A stretch of DNA of 64,000 nt from Oleiagrimonas soli. Lineage in GTDB: Bacteria; Pseudomonadota; Gammaproteobacteria; Xanthomonadales; Rhodanobacteraceae. Position numbers and translations under genes: made by a program. Below are positions 1-9,440 of the stretch, one piece after another. The first letter of the stretch is position 1. Each line of letters begins with the position of its first letter. Under the pieces are notes generated by a model, which worked only from the letters and a program-made list of their open reading frames with translations, searched no databases and was not told where the DNA came from. The DNA lies in the NCBI RefSeq assembly GCF_000761445.1, contig NZ_KN196470.1, forward strand, positions 1,100,823-1,164,822. Direction: 5' to 3'.

Positions 1-708
1 GGCGGAGCGGGTGTCAGTGGTTCGGCCAGCGCCGCGCAGACCGACTCGAAGTACAAGAGCGTCACCCAGACCAGCGGCATCGCCGCGGGCGACGGCGGTT
101 ACGACATCAGCGTCGGACACCACACCGATCTGACCGGCGGCGTCATCGCCAGCACGGCCGATCCGTCCAGGAACCTGTTCTCGACCGGCAGCCTGAGCTA
201 CTCCGACATCCAGAACGAAGCCGACTACAGCGCCTGGAGCGCCAGCGTCGGCGGGGGCTACGGCACCGGCAATGCCAGCAACATGAGCGGCTTCACGCCC
301 AGCGGCAGCATCCCGCAGGGCAAGAGCGAACACAGCGTCACCCACTCAGGCATCGCGCAAGGCACCGTCGATATCCGCGACAACCCCGGTCAGGACCTTT
401 CGGGTCTGGACCGCAACCCGGACATCGACGCACAGGGCCTGAAGACCATCTTCGATGCGCAGAAGGTGGCCGAGAATCAGGAAGCGGGTCAGGTTGCCGG
501 CTACGTGGGTATGCGTGCCGCCGGTGATCTGGAGCACAAAGAAGGCTGGAAGGCAGGAAGCGGGCAAGCCACGGTCACGCATGCGGTCGTCGGTGCAGCC
601 GTAGCGGCGCTTGGTGGAGGCAATGTGCTACAGGGGGGGGGGGGGCGGCCGGTGCTGCCGCGGGTGAAGCCGCGACGCCCTATTATGCGTCGACAGGTTC
701 CGCCATAA
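1..708 (+). CDS. Filamentous haemagglutinin / CdiA-like protein, 3' part (5' end outside window, frame broken at poly-G)
   Basis: The frame is open from base 1 and is Gly/Ser/Ala-rich with the low-complexity style of the late haemagglutinin-repeat and pre-toxin part of two-partner-secretion exoproteins (for example GGVIASTADPSRNLFSTGSL and the GLDRNPDIDAQGLKTIFDAQ segment just before the C-terminal module). Such proteins are exported by a TpsB partner and display a toxin tip to neighbouring cells; neither the signal region nor the TpsB partner is in the window. At 633-645 the gene runs into 13 consecutive G, after which this frame reads basic, haemagglutinin-unlike residues and stops at 708. 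The natural continuation lies in the frame beginning near 648, so with 13 G the product ends without its toxin. The assignment as a TpsA/CdiA family tail is an inference from composition and context. Confidence 0.7.
   Translation, partial: GGAGVSGSASAAQTDSKYKSVTQTSGIAAGDGGYDISVGHHTDLTGGVIASTADPSRNLFSTGSLSYSDIQNEADYSAWSASVGGGYGTGNASNMSGFTPSGSIPQGKSEHSVTHSGIAQGTVDIRDNPGQDLSGLDRNPDIDAQGLKTIFDAQKVAENQEAGQVAGYVGMRAAGDLEHKEGWKAGSGQATVTHAVVGAAVAALGGGNVLQGGGGRPVLPRVKPRRPIMRRQVPP
633..645. repeat. Homopolymeric tract of 13 G inside the CdiA-like gene
   Basis: Thirteen consecutive G residues sit inside the coding sequence. Before the tract the haemagglutinin frame starts at positions equal to 1 mod 3. 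After it, the plausible continuation (Ala/Gly/Glu-rich, then the toxin module) is in the frame equal to 0 mod 3. Losing two G or gaining one G would join them. Long G runs of this kind are known slipped-strand switches, but they are also common sequencing or assembly error sites. Confidence 0.9.
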
Positions 709-782
709 CTGAGGGCGTTGGTGCGGCGGAAGGCAGCGCGTCGACTGGTTTTAGTGGGGTTAGGATAAATTGGGTCAGCCCG

Positions 783-1316
783 ATGCCGGAGGCTCAGTCC
801 ACGGTTGACGGAAGCGTCACTATCGCGGGAACTGCGGATGAGCTAAGTGGTGGTGCCAGCGGGTACATGGGAGCAGCAAACGAAGCGCCAGTTTATTCCC
901 CAAAGGCATCGGTAACAAGTCAAGACGGTGCGGCGTCGAATGCCGCAGATGGGCTCGATGCGCCGGTTTATAATTCTCAGGGCGCAACGAGAGCGGCCAA
1001 ATATGGTGGCAATTGGTCGAGTGGGTCGTTGAACGAAACCGTAGAGAGCATTGCGGGATCGAATCCGGCGATAACATACACGGTATCCGGAAAAACAATC
1101 TACACGAATTCAACCACGGGTGCGTCTGTAGTGTATGACAATGCTGGTAATTACTATCGTGTGCGGAATGCGGCTGGTCAGTATCTTGATCAGAGTGGTA
1201 ATGCAATACCGAACAACGTCCCTCTAGTTGGTCCGAACAAAACAACGCAAACGGGCGTTCCGCGGGATGTGAGAAATGCCTTGACGCACTTCAATAATAC
1301 CGATCCGGTTAAATAA
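783..1316 (+). CDS. C-terminal toxin module of the CdiA-like protein (out of frame with upstream part)
   Basis: This frame is open from about 648, through the poly-G exit, to 1316. The first internal ATG is at 783, but the segment is best read as the C-terminal end of the upstream exoprotein rather than an independent gene, since no ribosome binding site precedes 783. The last ~115 residues (from about KYGGNWSSGSLNETVESIAG to THFNNTDPVK) form a compact Tyr/Asn/Thr-rich domain of the size of a polymorphic toxin tip. I cannot name its catalytic family. GC content falls visibly compared with the haemagglutinin part and with glnK-amtB, as expected for exchangeable toxin cassettes. The next gene starts 10 bp downstream and is the likely immunity gene. 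Confidence 0.6.
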   Translation: MPEAQSTVDGSVTIAGTADELSGGASGYMGAANEAPVYSPKASVTSQDGAASNAADGLDAPVYNSQGATRAAKYGGNWSSGSLNETVESIAGSNPAITYTVSGKTIYTNSTTGASVVYDNAGNYYRVRNAAGQYLDQSGNAIPNNVPLVGPNKTTQTGVPRDVRNALTHFNNTDPVK

Positions 1317-1326
1317 GGGTGATGTC

Positions 1327-1707
1327 ATGACAATGCAAAATTCCATGGCTTCCATGAAAAATGAGGGAGGGAAGATACATTTGTCCGGTCCACTTTCGGA
1401 GTGGCTGTTCTCGTCTAAATTCTGGTTTGATTTCAATGCAAGGCACGGCACAATGTTCGATCAATTTGAGGAAGATGATGCTGACGTGCCGATAGTCAAC
1501 GCAATCGTTGAAGCTTTGGATGTGAAGGTTTCCTTTTTGCAAAACTTGGGAGTGAGCGATATTGAATTCGTATATCGCTGGACGCCCGAGCAGGGGTTCT
1601 TGAAAATAAGTGTACCAAGAGAGTCTTTGCTGTCGGAGTTGGTGAGGTTTCGCGATTTTCTTGTTGATGCGGCAGCGAAGAATCATTGTGTGACCTTATC
1701 GCTTTAG
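1327..1707 (+). CDS. Probable immunity protein for the CdiA-like toxin
   Basis: A 126-residue soluble, acidic protein with no signal peptide, starting 10 bp after the toxin stop and in the same orientation. The position (directly 3' of a CdiA-type toxin tip), the small size and the low GC content all fit an immunity protein that binds and neutralises the cognate toxin in the producing cell. The sequence has no motif I recognise; the middle is rich in Asp/Glu (QFEEDDADVP), consistent with binding a basic nuclease surface. Met3 or Met7 could also be the start. The function is inferred from context alone. Confidence 0.6.
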   Translation: MTMQNSMASMKNEGGKIHLSGPLSEWLFSSKFWFDFNARHGTMFDQFEEDDADVPIVNAIVEALDVKVSFLQNLGVSDIEFVYRWTPEQGFLKISVPRESLLSELVRFRDFLVDAAAKNHCVTLSL

Positions 1708-2050
1708 TATTTTAAGAAAGTTGTCTCGTCCGTATTATATTTTTTTGCGCATTTTATGCTTTATTGATACAACTTTTCGGAAATCGACATGCTCAATCGA
1801 GAGTCGTTGGATAGGAGTAGATATCCTGGGCGCACTTGTGGGTGTTCGAGTGGATGGAGTTGGAATCTCTGAGCTGATATCAGCGGCAGCACCGTCAACA
1901 TTCACGGCGATGCTCGCATAACATGTGCGCGCGGCTTGATCAGGCAAAGCCTTGCCCCCCGATTGCGATTCAGTATCGATTCGGTCATGCGCCGCGCGCA
2001 GGCTCCCGGTGCGGGTGCCTGCGCGGTTATAGCGAACGGTCCGATGCCCG
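1708..2050. other. Non-coding low-GC stretch between the toxin module and amtB
   Basis: No convincing gene. Two short overlapping open frames (1721-1921 on +, 1735-1947 on -) lack ribosome sites and recognisable content. The first half keeps the lower GC content of the toxin-immunity cassette and GC rises again from about 1920, so a cassette boundary may lie there. A + strand reading at 1875-1925 gives DISGSTVNIHGDARIT, which resembles beta-helical tails of secreted or phage-type proteins, but it is closed by a stop directly upstream and may be a remnant or chance. Confidence 0.4.
1995..2025 (-). terminator. Strong hairpin just downstream of amtB
   Basis: The arms CGCGCAGGC (1995-2003) and GCCTGCGCG (2017-2025) are perfectly complementary, and inside them CCCG/CGGG makes a second stem. 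It lies 26 bp beyond the amtB stop. There is no T-run, so it may be a transcript-stabilising end or a weak terminator. Confidence 0.4.
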
Positions 2051-3382
2051 TCAGCTCAGGTTGTAACCACGCTCTTCGTGCAGGGCGAGATCGAGGCCGA
2101 GCTGCTCTTCTTCCTGGTCGACGCGCAGGCCGATGGTCCAGCCGATCAGCTTGAGGATCACCAGGGTCAGCACGCCGCTCCACACCACCGTGAAGGCCAC
2201 GCCCTTGCACTGGATCCACAGCTGCGACCACGGTCCGGCGACGTTGCCGTAGCCGCCGAACACCGCGGCGGCCAGCGGGCCGGTCAGCAGGGCGCCGACG
2301 ATGCCGGCGACGGCGTGGACGCCGAACACGTCCAGCGAGTCGTCGTAACCGAGCTTGCGTTTCAGGCTGGTGGCGGAGAAGAAACAGATGACGCCGGTCA
2401 CCAGACCCAGCACCAGTGCGCCGCCCGGTCCGGCGGTGCCGGCGGCGGGCGTGACGGCGACCAGTCCGGCCACCGCGCCCGAGGCGATGCCGAGCATGCT
2501 CGGGCGGCCGTGGCGCAGCCATTCGGCGATCATCCAGCCCAGCGCGGCGGCGGCGGTGGCGATCTGCGTGACCAGCATGGCCATGCCGGCCGAGCCGTTC
2601 GCCGCAACGGCCGAGCCGGCGTTGAAACCGAACCAGCCCAGCCACAGCATGCTCGCGCCCATCAGCGTGTAGCCGAGGTTGTGCGGCGCCATCGCCACGT
2701 GCGGATAGCCGTGGCGCTTGCCGATCACCAGGCAGGCGACCAGGCCGGCGATGCCGGCGTTGATGTGCACCACGGTGCCGCCGGCGAAGTCGAGCACGCC
2801 CCAGCCGCCCAGCAGCGAGCCGGGACCGCCCCAGACCATGTGCGCCATCGGCACGTAGACGATGGTGAACCACAGGCCGACGAACCACAGCAGCGCGGTG
2901 AATTTCATGCGCTCGGCCACCGCGCCGACGATCAGCGCCGGGGTGATGATGGCGAAGGTCATCTGGAACATCACGAACACGCTGGTCGGCACGGTGCCGT
3001 ACAGGCTCGATGGCTGGATGCCGGCCAGCATGGCCTGTTTGAGGCTGCCGATGACCGAGTGCAGGTTGACGGTGTCGGCAATCATGCCGGTGGTGTCGAA
3101 GGCCAGGCTGTAGCCGTAGACGATCCACAGCACGCTGACCAGGGCGGTGATGGCGAAGCACTGCATCAGCACCGACAGCACGTTTTTGGCGCGCACCATG
3201 CCGCCGTAGAACAGAGCCAGGCCGGGGATCGTCATCATCAGCACCAGGAAGGTGGCGGTGAGCATCCAGGCGGTGTCGCCGGTGTCGAGGGCGGGCGTCG
3301 TGGCCTGCGCCAGCGCGGCCGGCGCGAGTGCGAGCAGCAGCACGAACAGCGATGCGCGGACGGAGAGGGTACGGAGTTTCAT
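2051..3382 (-). CDS. amtB: Ammonium transporter AmtB
   Basis: A 443-residue inner-membrane ammonium channel. It begins with an Ala-rich signal peptide (MKLRTLSVRASLF...ALAQ), as in cleaved Amt proteins, followed by about eleven hydrophobic segments. Family landmarks are visible: WMLTATFLVLMM and GLALFYGGMVRAKN near the N-terminus, GGTVVHINAGIAG and DVFGVHAVAGIVGA carrying the two conduction-pathway histidines, and GWFGFNAGSA. The ATG at 3380-3382 is preferred because the longer open frame upstream only re-reads the PII gene in another phase. It lies 20 bp downstream of glnK, so the two are cotranscribed. The PII protein normally plugs this channel under nitrogen sufficiency. The operon is probably NtrC/sigma-54 controlled (see 3780-3795). 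Confidence 0.96.
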   Translation of the reverse strand: MKLRTLSVRASLFVLLLALAPAALAQATTPALDTGDTAWMLTATFLVLMMTIPGLALFYGGMVRAKNVLSVLMQCFAITALVSVLWIVYGYSLAFDTTGMIADTVNLHSVIGSLKQAMLAGIQPSSLYGTVPTSVFVMFQMTFAIITPALIVGAVAERMKFTALLWFVGLWFTIVYVPMAHMVWGGPGSLLGGWGVLDFAGGTVVHINAGIAGLVACLVIGKRHGYPHVAMAPHNLGYTLMGASMLWLGWFGFNAGSAVAANGSAGMAMLVTQIATAAAALGWMIAEWLRHGRPSMLGIASGAVAGLVAVTPAAGTAGPGGALVLGLVTGVICFFSATSLKRKLGYDDSLDVFGVHAVAGIVGALLTGPLAAAVFGGYGNVAGPWSQLWIQCKGVAFTVVWSGVLTLVILKLIGWTIGLRVDQEEEQLGLDLALHEERGYNLS

Positions 3383-3402
3383 GGCGTGTCCTCGGCGTGC
3401 GC

Positions 3403-3834
<432 letters not shown>

Positions 3835-3855
3835 TCATTGGCTGCCGAATCGATT

Positions 3856-3904
3856 TGCACCATGCTGCGCACATGTCGCTGGCGTGGTTGCACCAAGCTG
3901 GGGC
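3856..3904. promoter_or_regulatory. Two NtrC-like enhancer sites upstream of the sigma-54 promoter
   Basis: Two TGCACCA half-sites, at 3856-3862 and 3889-3895, lie 33 bp (about three helical turns) apart and roughly 90 and 120 bp upstream of the predicted glnK start. The distal one continues as TGCACCA-AGC-TGGGGC, 5 of 7 in the second half of the TGCACCA-N3-TGGTGCA NtrC consensus. The proximal second half is poor. Phase and distance are typical for an NtrC enhancer. Confidence 0.55.
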
Positions 3905-3914
3905 GGGGTTTCGA

Positions 3915-3943
3915 TTGACCCGCGCAGGCTCAATCCGTACCAT
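3915..3943 (+). promoter_or_regulatory. Sigma-70 promoter of the suf operon
   Basis: TTGACC (3915-3920), a 17-bp spacer and TACCAT (3938-3943) lie 30 bp ahead of the sufR ATG. The -35 box matches 5/6 and the -10 box 4/6. The -10 box lies inside the palindrome at 3936-3952. Confidence 0.55.
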
Positions 3944-3952
3944 TTTGGTACG
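3936..3952. promoter_or_regulatory. Palindromic operator overlapping the suf promoter
   Basis: CGTACCA-TTT-TGGTACG is a perfect inverted repeat with 7-bp arms covering the predicted -10 box of the suf promoter and located 21 bp ahead of sufR. This is where an autorepressing Rrf2 regulator would be expected to bind. It does not look like the canonical E. coli IscR type 1 site. Confidence 0.55.
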
Positions 3953-3973
3953 TTTTAGCCGCCGCCGAACCGC

Positions 3974-4428
3974 ATGCTCCGCGTCAGCCGCCTGACCGAT
4001 TACGCCACCGTGGTGATGACTTGCCTGGCCTCGCAGCCGGGCGAGGTGCTCAGCGCTGTGCAGATCGCCGAGGAAGCACGCCTGGAATTGCCGACGGTCA
4101 GCAAGTTGCTGAAGACGCTCGGTCACGCCGGTTTGGTGGAATCGTTCCGCGGCGCCAACGGCGGCTACCGCCTGGCGCGCGAGGCCGAGCGGATCAACCT
4201 GGCCGAGATCGTCGAGGCGATGGAAGGCCCGCTGAGCATGACCGAATGCAGCGTCAGCGTCGGCCATTGCGATCACGAATCCTATTGCACGGTGCGCGGC
4301 AACTGGCAGCGCATCAACACGGTGGTGGCGCAGGCCCTGCGCGCCATGACCCTGGCCGAAATGCTGGAACCGGCGCCGCAGCCGGTGCACTTCGCGCCGC
4401 GGCCCGCCGAATCACGGAAATCCCCCAC

Positions 4429-4432
<4 letters not shown>
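3974..4432 (+). CDS. sufR: SUF system Fe-S cluster assembly regulator (Rrf2 family)
   Basis: A 152-residue Rrf2/IscR-family DNA-binding protein. The N-terminal winged helix ([20 protein letters not shown], then the [19 protein letters not shown] recognition region and GANGGYRLA wing) is followed by the cysteine cluster Cys92, Cys99 and Cys105 ([16 protein letters not shown]), the presumed Fe-S ligands. The protein matches the gammaproteobacterial SUF regulator type rather than E. coli IscR. The gene overlaps sufB by ATGA, so regulator and assembly genes are translationally coupled. It probably represses its own operon through the palindrome upstream when its cluster is occupied. The start ATG has no clear Shine-Dalgarno. 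Confidence 0.92.
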
Positions 4433-5901
<1,469 letters not shown>

Positions 5902-5902
5902 G

Positions 5903-6253
5903 ATGCCGTACCTGATCGTCAAATACCTGGTCACTGCGGCGGTGGTGGTGGCGATCTCCGAGATCGCGCGCCGCAGCGGTCGCGTCGGCGCGCTGATCGG
6001 CGCGTTGCCGCTGGTCAGCCTGCTGGCGCTGGTGTGGATGCACGTCGAGCACCGCAGCACGCAGACCATCGGCAACTACGCGTACTACACGTTCTGGTAC
6101 GTGATCCCGACGCTGCCGATGTTCCTGGTGTTTCCGTGGATGCTGCAGCGTTGGGGTTTCGTGTGGTCGATGCTGGCGTTCTGCGTCGGCACGGTGTTGA
6201 TCTTCCTGCTGTTCGCGCTGGTGGTGCGGCGCTTCGGCGTCCAGTTGCTGTGA
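5903..6253 (+). CDS. DUF3147 family membrane protein
   Basis: A 116-residue inner-membrane protein with about four hydrophobic segments (VKYLVTAAVVVAISEIA; ALIGALPLVSLLALVWM; WYVIPTLPMFLVFPWML; SMLAFCVGTVLIFLLFALVV). The pattern GRVGALIGALPLVSLLALVW resembles the small DUF3147 family of unknown function. It starts one base after the sufB stop and is therefore cotranscribed with suf. No metal or cofactor motif is visible, so the relation to Fe-S assembly is unclear. Confidence 0.75.
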   Translation: MPYLIVKYLVTAAVVVAISEIARRSGRVGALIGALPLVSLLALVWMHVEHRSTQTIGNYAYYTFWYVIPTLPMFLVFPWMLQRWGFVWSMLAFCVGTVLIFLLFALVVRRFGVQLL

Positions 6254-6267
6254 ACGGAGTGGATGCG

Positions 6268-6921
6268 ATGAAGGCGATGGTGCCGCTTCTCGCGATGTGC
6301 GCGGTGTCGTTTGCCGGCCATGCCGCGGCGTCCGATACCTGGGCGTGGCAGCAGTCCGTGCAGTTCGAGGCCGATCACGATCCGTCGCGCGTGATCGTGC
6401 GCGACGGCGCGGACACGATGAATCTGGAAGTGATGTACGACGGGCTGACCTGGAAGCAGGTCGACGCCTGGCCGAAGGGCAAACCGCTGCGGTTGGCCTA
6501 TGCGGAGAAGACCGGCACGGTGCTGGTCGATCCGGTCAGCGGCAAGTCGGTGACGGTGCTGGACGGTCTGAAGACGCAGCCGATCGATCGCTTGCTGGAC
6601 GTCTGTCTGAAGAAGGCCGTCAGCACGCGCGACATCGTGGCCTGCTACGGCGAGGGCTACCACCGCTGGGATGCACAGATGAATCTGTGGTACCGCCGCT
6701 TCATGGCGTCGAAGGACCCCGACATCGACGCCAAGGCCAAGCAGTCGATGCGCGTGGCACAGCGGCAGTGGTTGCACTACCGCGACGCGCAGTTCGACGC
6801 GCTGAGCGATCTGTACGGACACCGCTCGGGCACGATCTGGCCGGTGATCGCGATGCACAAGCGACTGGCGCTGCCGAGGGCGCGCGCCCTCGCTCTGGCG
6901 AGTTATCTGCAGGCCTTTTGA
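6268..6921 (+). CDS. Exported LprI-like (DUF1311) domain protein
   Basis: A 217-residue protein with a cleavable signal peptide (MKAMVPLLAMCAVSFAGHAAAS). The C-terminal ~110 residues have the lysozyme-inhibitor LprI N-terminal domain pattern: LDVCLKKAVSTRDIVACYGE (two Cys), YHRWDAQMNLWYRRFM, SMRVAQRQWLHYRDAQFDAL and HRSGTIWPVIAMHKRLAL. Proteins with this domain are periplasmic and several inhibit lysozyme, but most are uncharacterised. The N-terminal ~100 residues show no family I know. It sits between sufB and sufC in the same orientation, 14 bp after the DUF3147 gene; its presence in the operon is unexplained. Confidence 0.75.
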   Translation: MKAMVPLLAMCAVSFAGHAAASDTWAWQQSVQFEADHDPSRVIVRDGADTMNLEVMYDGLTWKQVDAWPKGKPLRLAYAEKTGTVLVDPVSGKSVTVLDGLKTQPIDRLLDVCLKKAVSTRDIVACYGEGYHRWDAQMNLWYRRFMASKDPDIDAKAKQSMRVAQRQWLHYRDAQFDALSDLYGHRSGTIWPVIAMHKRLALPRARALALASYLQAF

Positions 6922-6958
6922 GGCCCTGGCGACAACGAACATTCGAGTTGAGAAGAAC

Positions 6959-7722
<764 letters not shown>

Positions 7723-7723
<1 letters not shown>

Positions 7724-9048
7724 TGGCGTCGCCGTTCGTCGAGGCCCTGGCCGCGCATGCGACGGAGACGCTGGCGCGTCTGCCGGGTGCTGGCCTGGCC
7801 TGGCTGGATGCCGCGCGTCGCGAGCAGCTGGAGGCCTTCGTGCGCGATGGTTTGCCAGGCGCGCGCAACGAGGCCTGGAAGTACACCGCGTTGCGTGCGC
7901 TCGAACGGCGTGCGTTCCTCGCCGGCGATGCGGATGCGGCGTCGCGCGCCGTGGATATCGAAGCGCTGCGCCTGCCGGGCGTGGACGGTCCGCGACTGGT
8001 TTTCGTGCACGGCGTGTTCCGCGCCGATCTGTCGTCGCTGGACGCGCTGCCGGAAGGTTTGAGCCTGCGTCCGCTGTCGCAGGCGCTGGTCGAGGATGCC
8101 GAGCCGCTGCGGTTTTTCCTGAGTCGCGGTGGCGAGGCGTCGGCCGATGCCTTCGCGCGCCTCAACGCCGCGTTCGCGACCGACGGCATGGTGCTGTGCG
8201 TCGCACCCGGCGCGCAGATCGACGCGCCGGTGCACCTGCTGCAAGTGGGCGTGCCGGCGGACGACGATCTGGCCTGGCACGCACGGCACATCGTCGAGCT
8301 GGGCGAGGGCGCGTCGCTGACGCTGGTCGAGCATCACGCCGGCGTGGGCGCGCATCGTCATCTGGGCACGCAGGTCAGCGACGTGGTGCTGCATGCACGG
8401 TCGAAGCTGGCGTGGATCGGTCTGCAGGAATGTGCCGACGAGGCGCTGCTGATCCGTCGCGACCGCCTGCGGCTCGACGCCGACGCGCAGCTGCGGCTGC
8501 ATGCCCTGGAGCTGGGCGGCGGCCTGGCGCGCCGCGAACTGGACGCCGAGCTGCGCGGCGAGGGCGCACGACTCGACACGCGCGGCGCGTTCGTGCCGCG
8601 CGGTCGGCAGCATCTGGATACGCGTCTGGATATCCGTCACGTGGCGAAGAACACCGCCAGCGATGCGCTGTGGCGCGGCGTCGCCGATCAGCGCGGTCGC
8701 GGCGTGTTCCACGGCGCGATCACGGTGGCCGAGGGTGCCGACGGCACCGACGCCGCGCTCAGCAACAAGAACCTGCTGCTGTCGCCGCATGCCGAGATCG
8801 ACACCCAGCCGGTGCTGGAAATCTACGCCGACGAGGTGATGGCCGCACACGGCGCCACGGTCGGCCAGCTCGACGAGCGTTCGCTGTTCTACCTGCGCTC
8901 GCGCGGCATCCCCGTCGACGCGGCGCGCGCGCTGCTGACTCAGGCGTTCTGCCGCGCGGCGCTGGACGATCTCGATCACGAAGCCCTGCGCGAGTATCTG
9001 GGGCAGCGTCTGGTCGCGCGTCTGCCGGGCAGCGGAACGGACGCGTGA
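7723..9048 (+). CDS. sufD: Fe-S cluster assembly scaffold subunit SufD
   Basis: A 441-residue partner of SufB. The N-terminus (MASPFVEALAAHATETLARL, then PGARNEAWKYTALRALERR) matches the SufD pattern. The C-terminal core has the beta-helix and the conserved NLLLSPHAEIDTQPVLEIYA, HGATVGQLDERSLFYLRSRG and ARALLTQAFCRAAL regions. The ATG at 7723 overlaps the sufC stop. The GTG of the following cupin gene overlaps the sufD stop, indicating tight translational coupling. Confidence 0.96.
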
Positions 9049-9440
9049 GCAAGCGCGCGCCCGGCGTGATCGATGCGCGGACCGCGCCGCACTACCGCTG
9101 GGGCGAGGTCTGCGACGGCTGGCATCTGCTGGCCGGCGACGATCTCAGCGTGATCGAGGAGCGCGTGCCGCCGGGCGCCAGCGAAACGCGTCATCGGCAC
9201 ACCCGCGCGCGCCAGTTCTTCTACGTGCTGGAAGGCGAGGCGACGATGGAGCTGGAAGGCGTCGAGCATGTGCTGCGCGCCGGACAGGGCCTGCACGTGC
9301 CGCCGGGTGCGACACATTGTCTGCGCAACGCGTCCGAGGCTGCGGTACGCTTTCTCGTCGTATCCGCGCCGAAGAGCCACGGCGATCGCGAAACCGTGGC
9401 CGAGGCCGACGCCTTCGTCTTTCCTGCGAGTCCGCCATGA
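9045..9440 (+). CDS. Small cupin-domain protein within the suf operon
   Basis: A 131-residue single-domain cupin. Cupin motif 1 is ETRHRHTRARQFFYVLEGEA (two His and a later Glu) and motif 2 is GQGLHVPPGATHCLRN (His), the usual metal set. It starts with GTG, overlapping the sufD stop, and ends by ATGA overlap with sufS, so it is made in register with the Suf proteins. The substrate is unknown; a role in metal or sulfur handling is only suggested by position. Confidence 0.85.
   Translation: MSKRAPGVIDARTAPHYRWGEVCDGWHLLAGDDLSVIEERVPPGASETRHRHTRARQFFYVLEGEATMELEGVEHVLRAGQGLHVPPGATHCLRNASEAAVRFLVVSAPKSHGDRETVAEADAFVFPASPP

Noticed and set aside
1721-1947. Two overlapping small open frames as possible genes
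   Set aside because: No ribosome site, no recognisable content, and they lie in a low-GC gap after the immunity gene.
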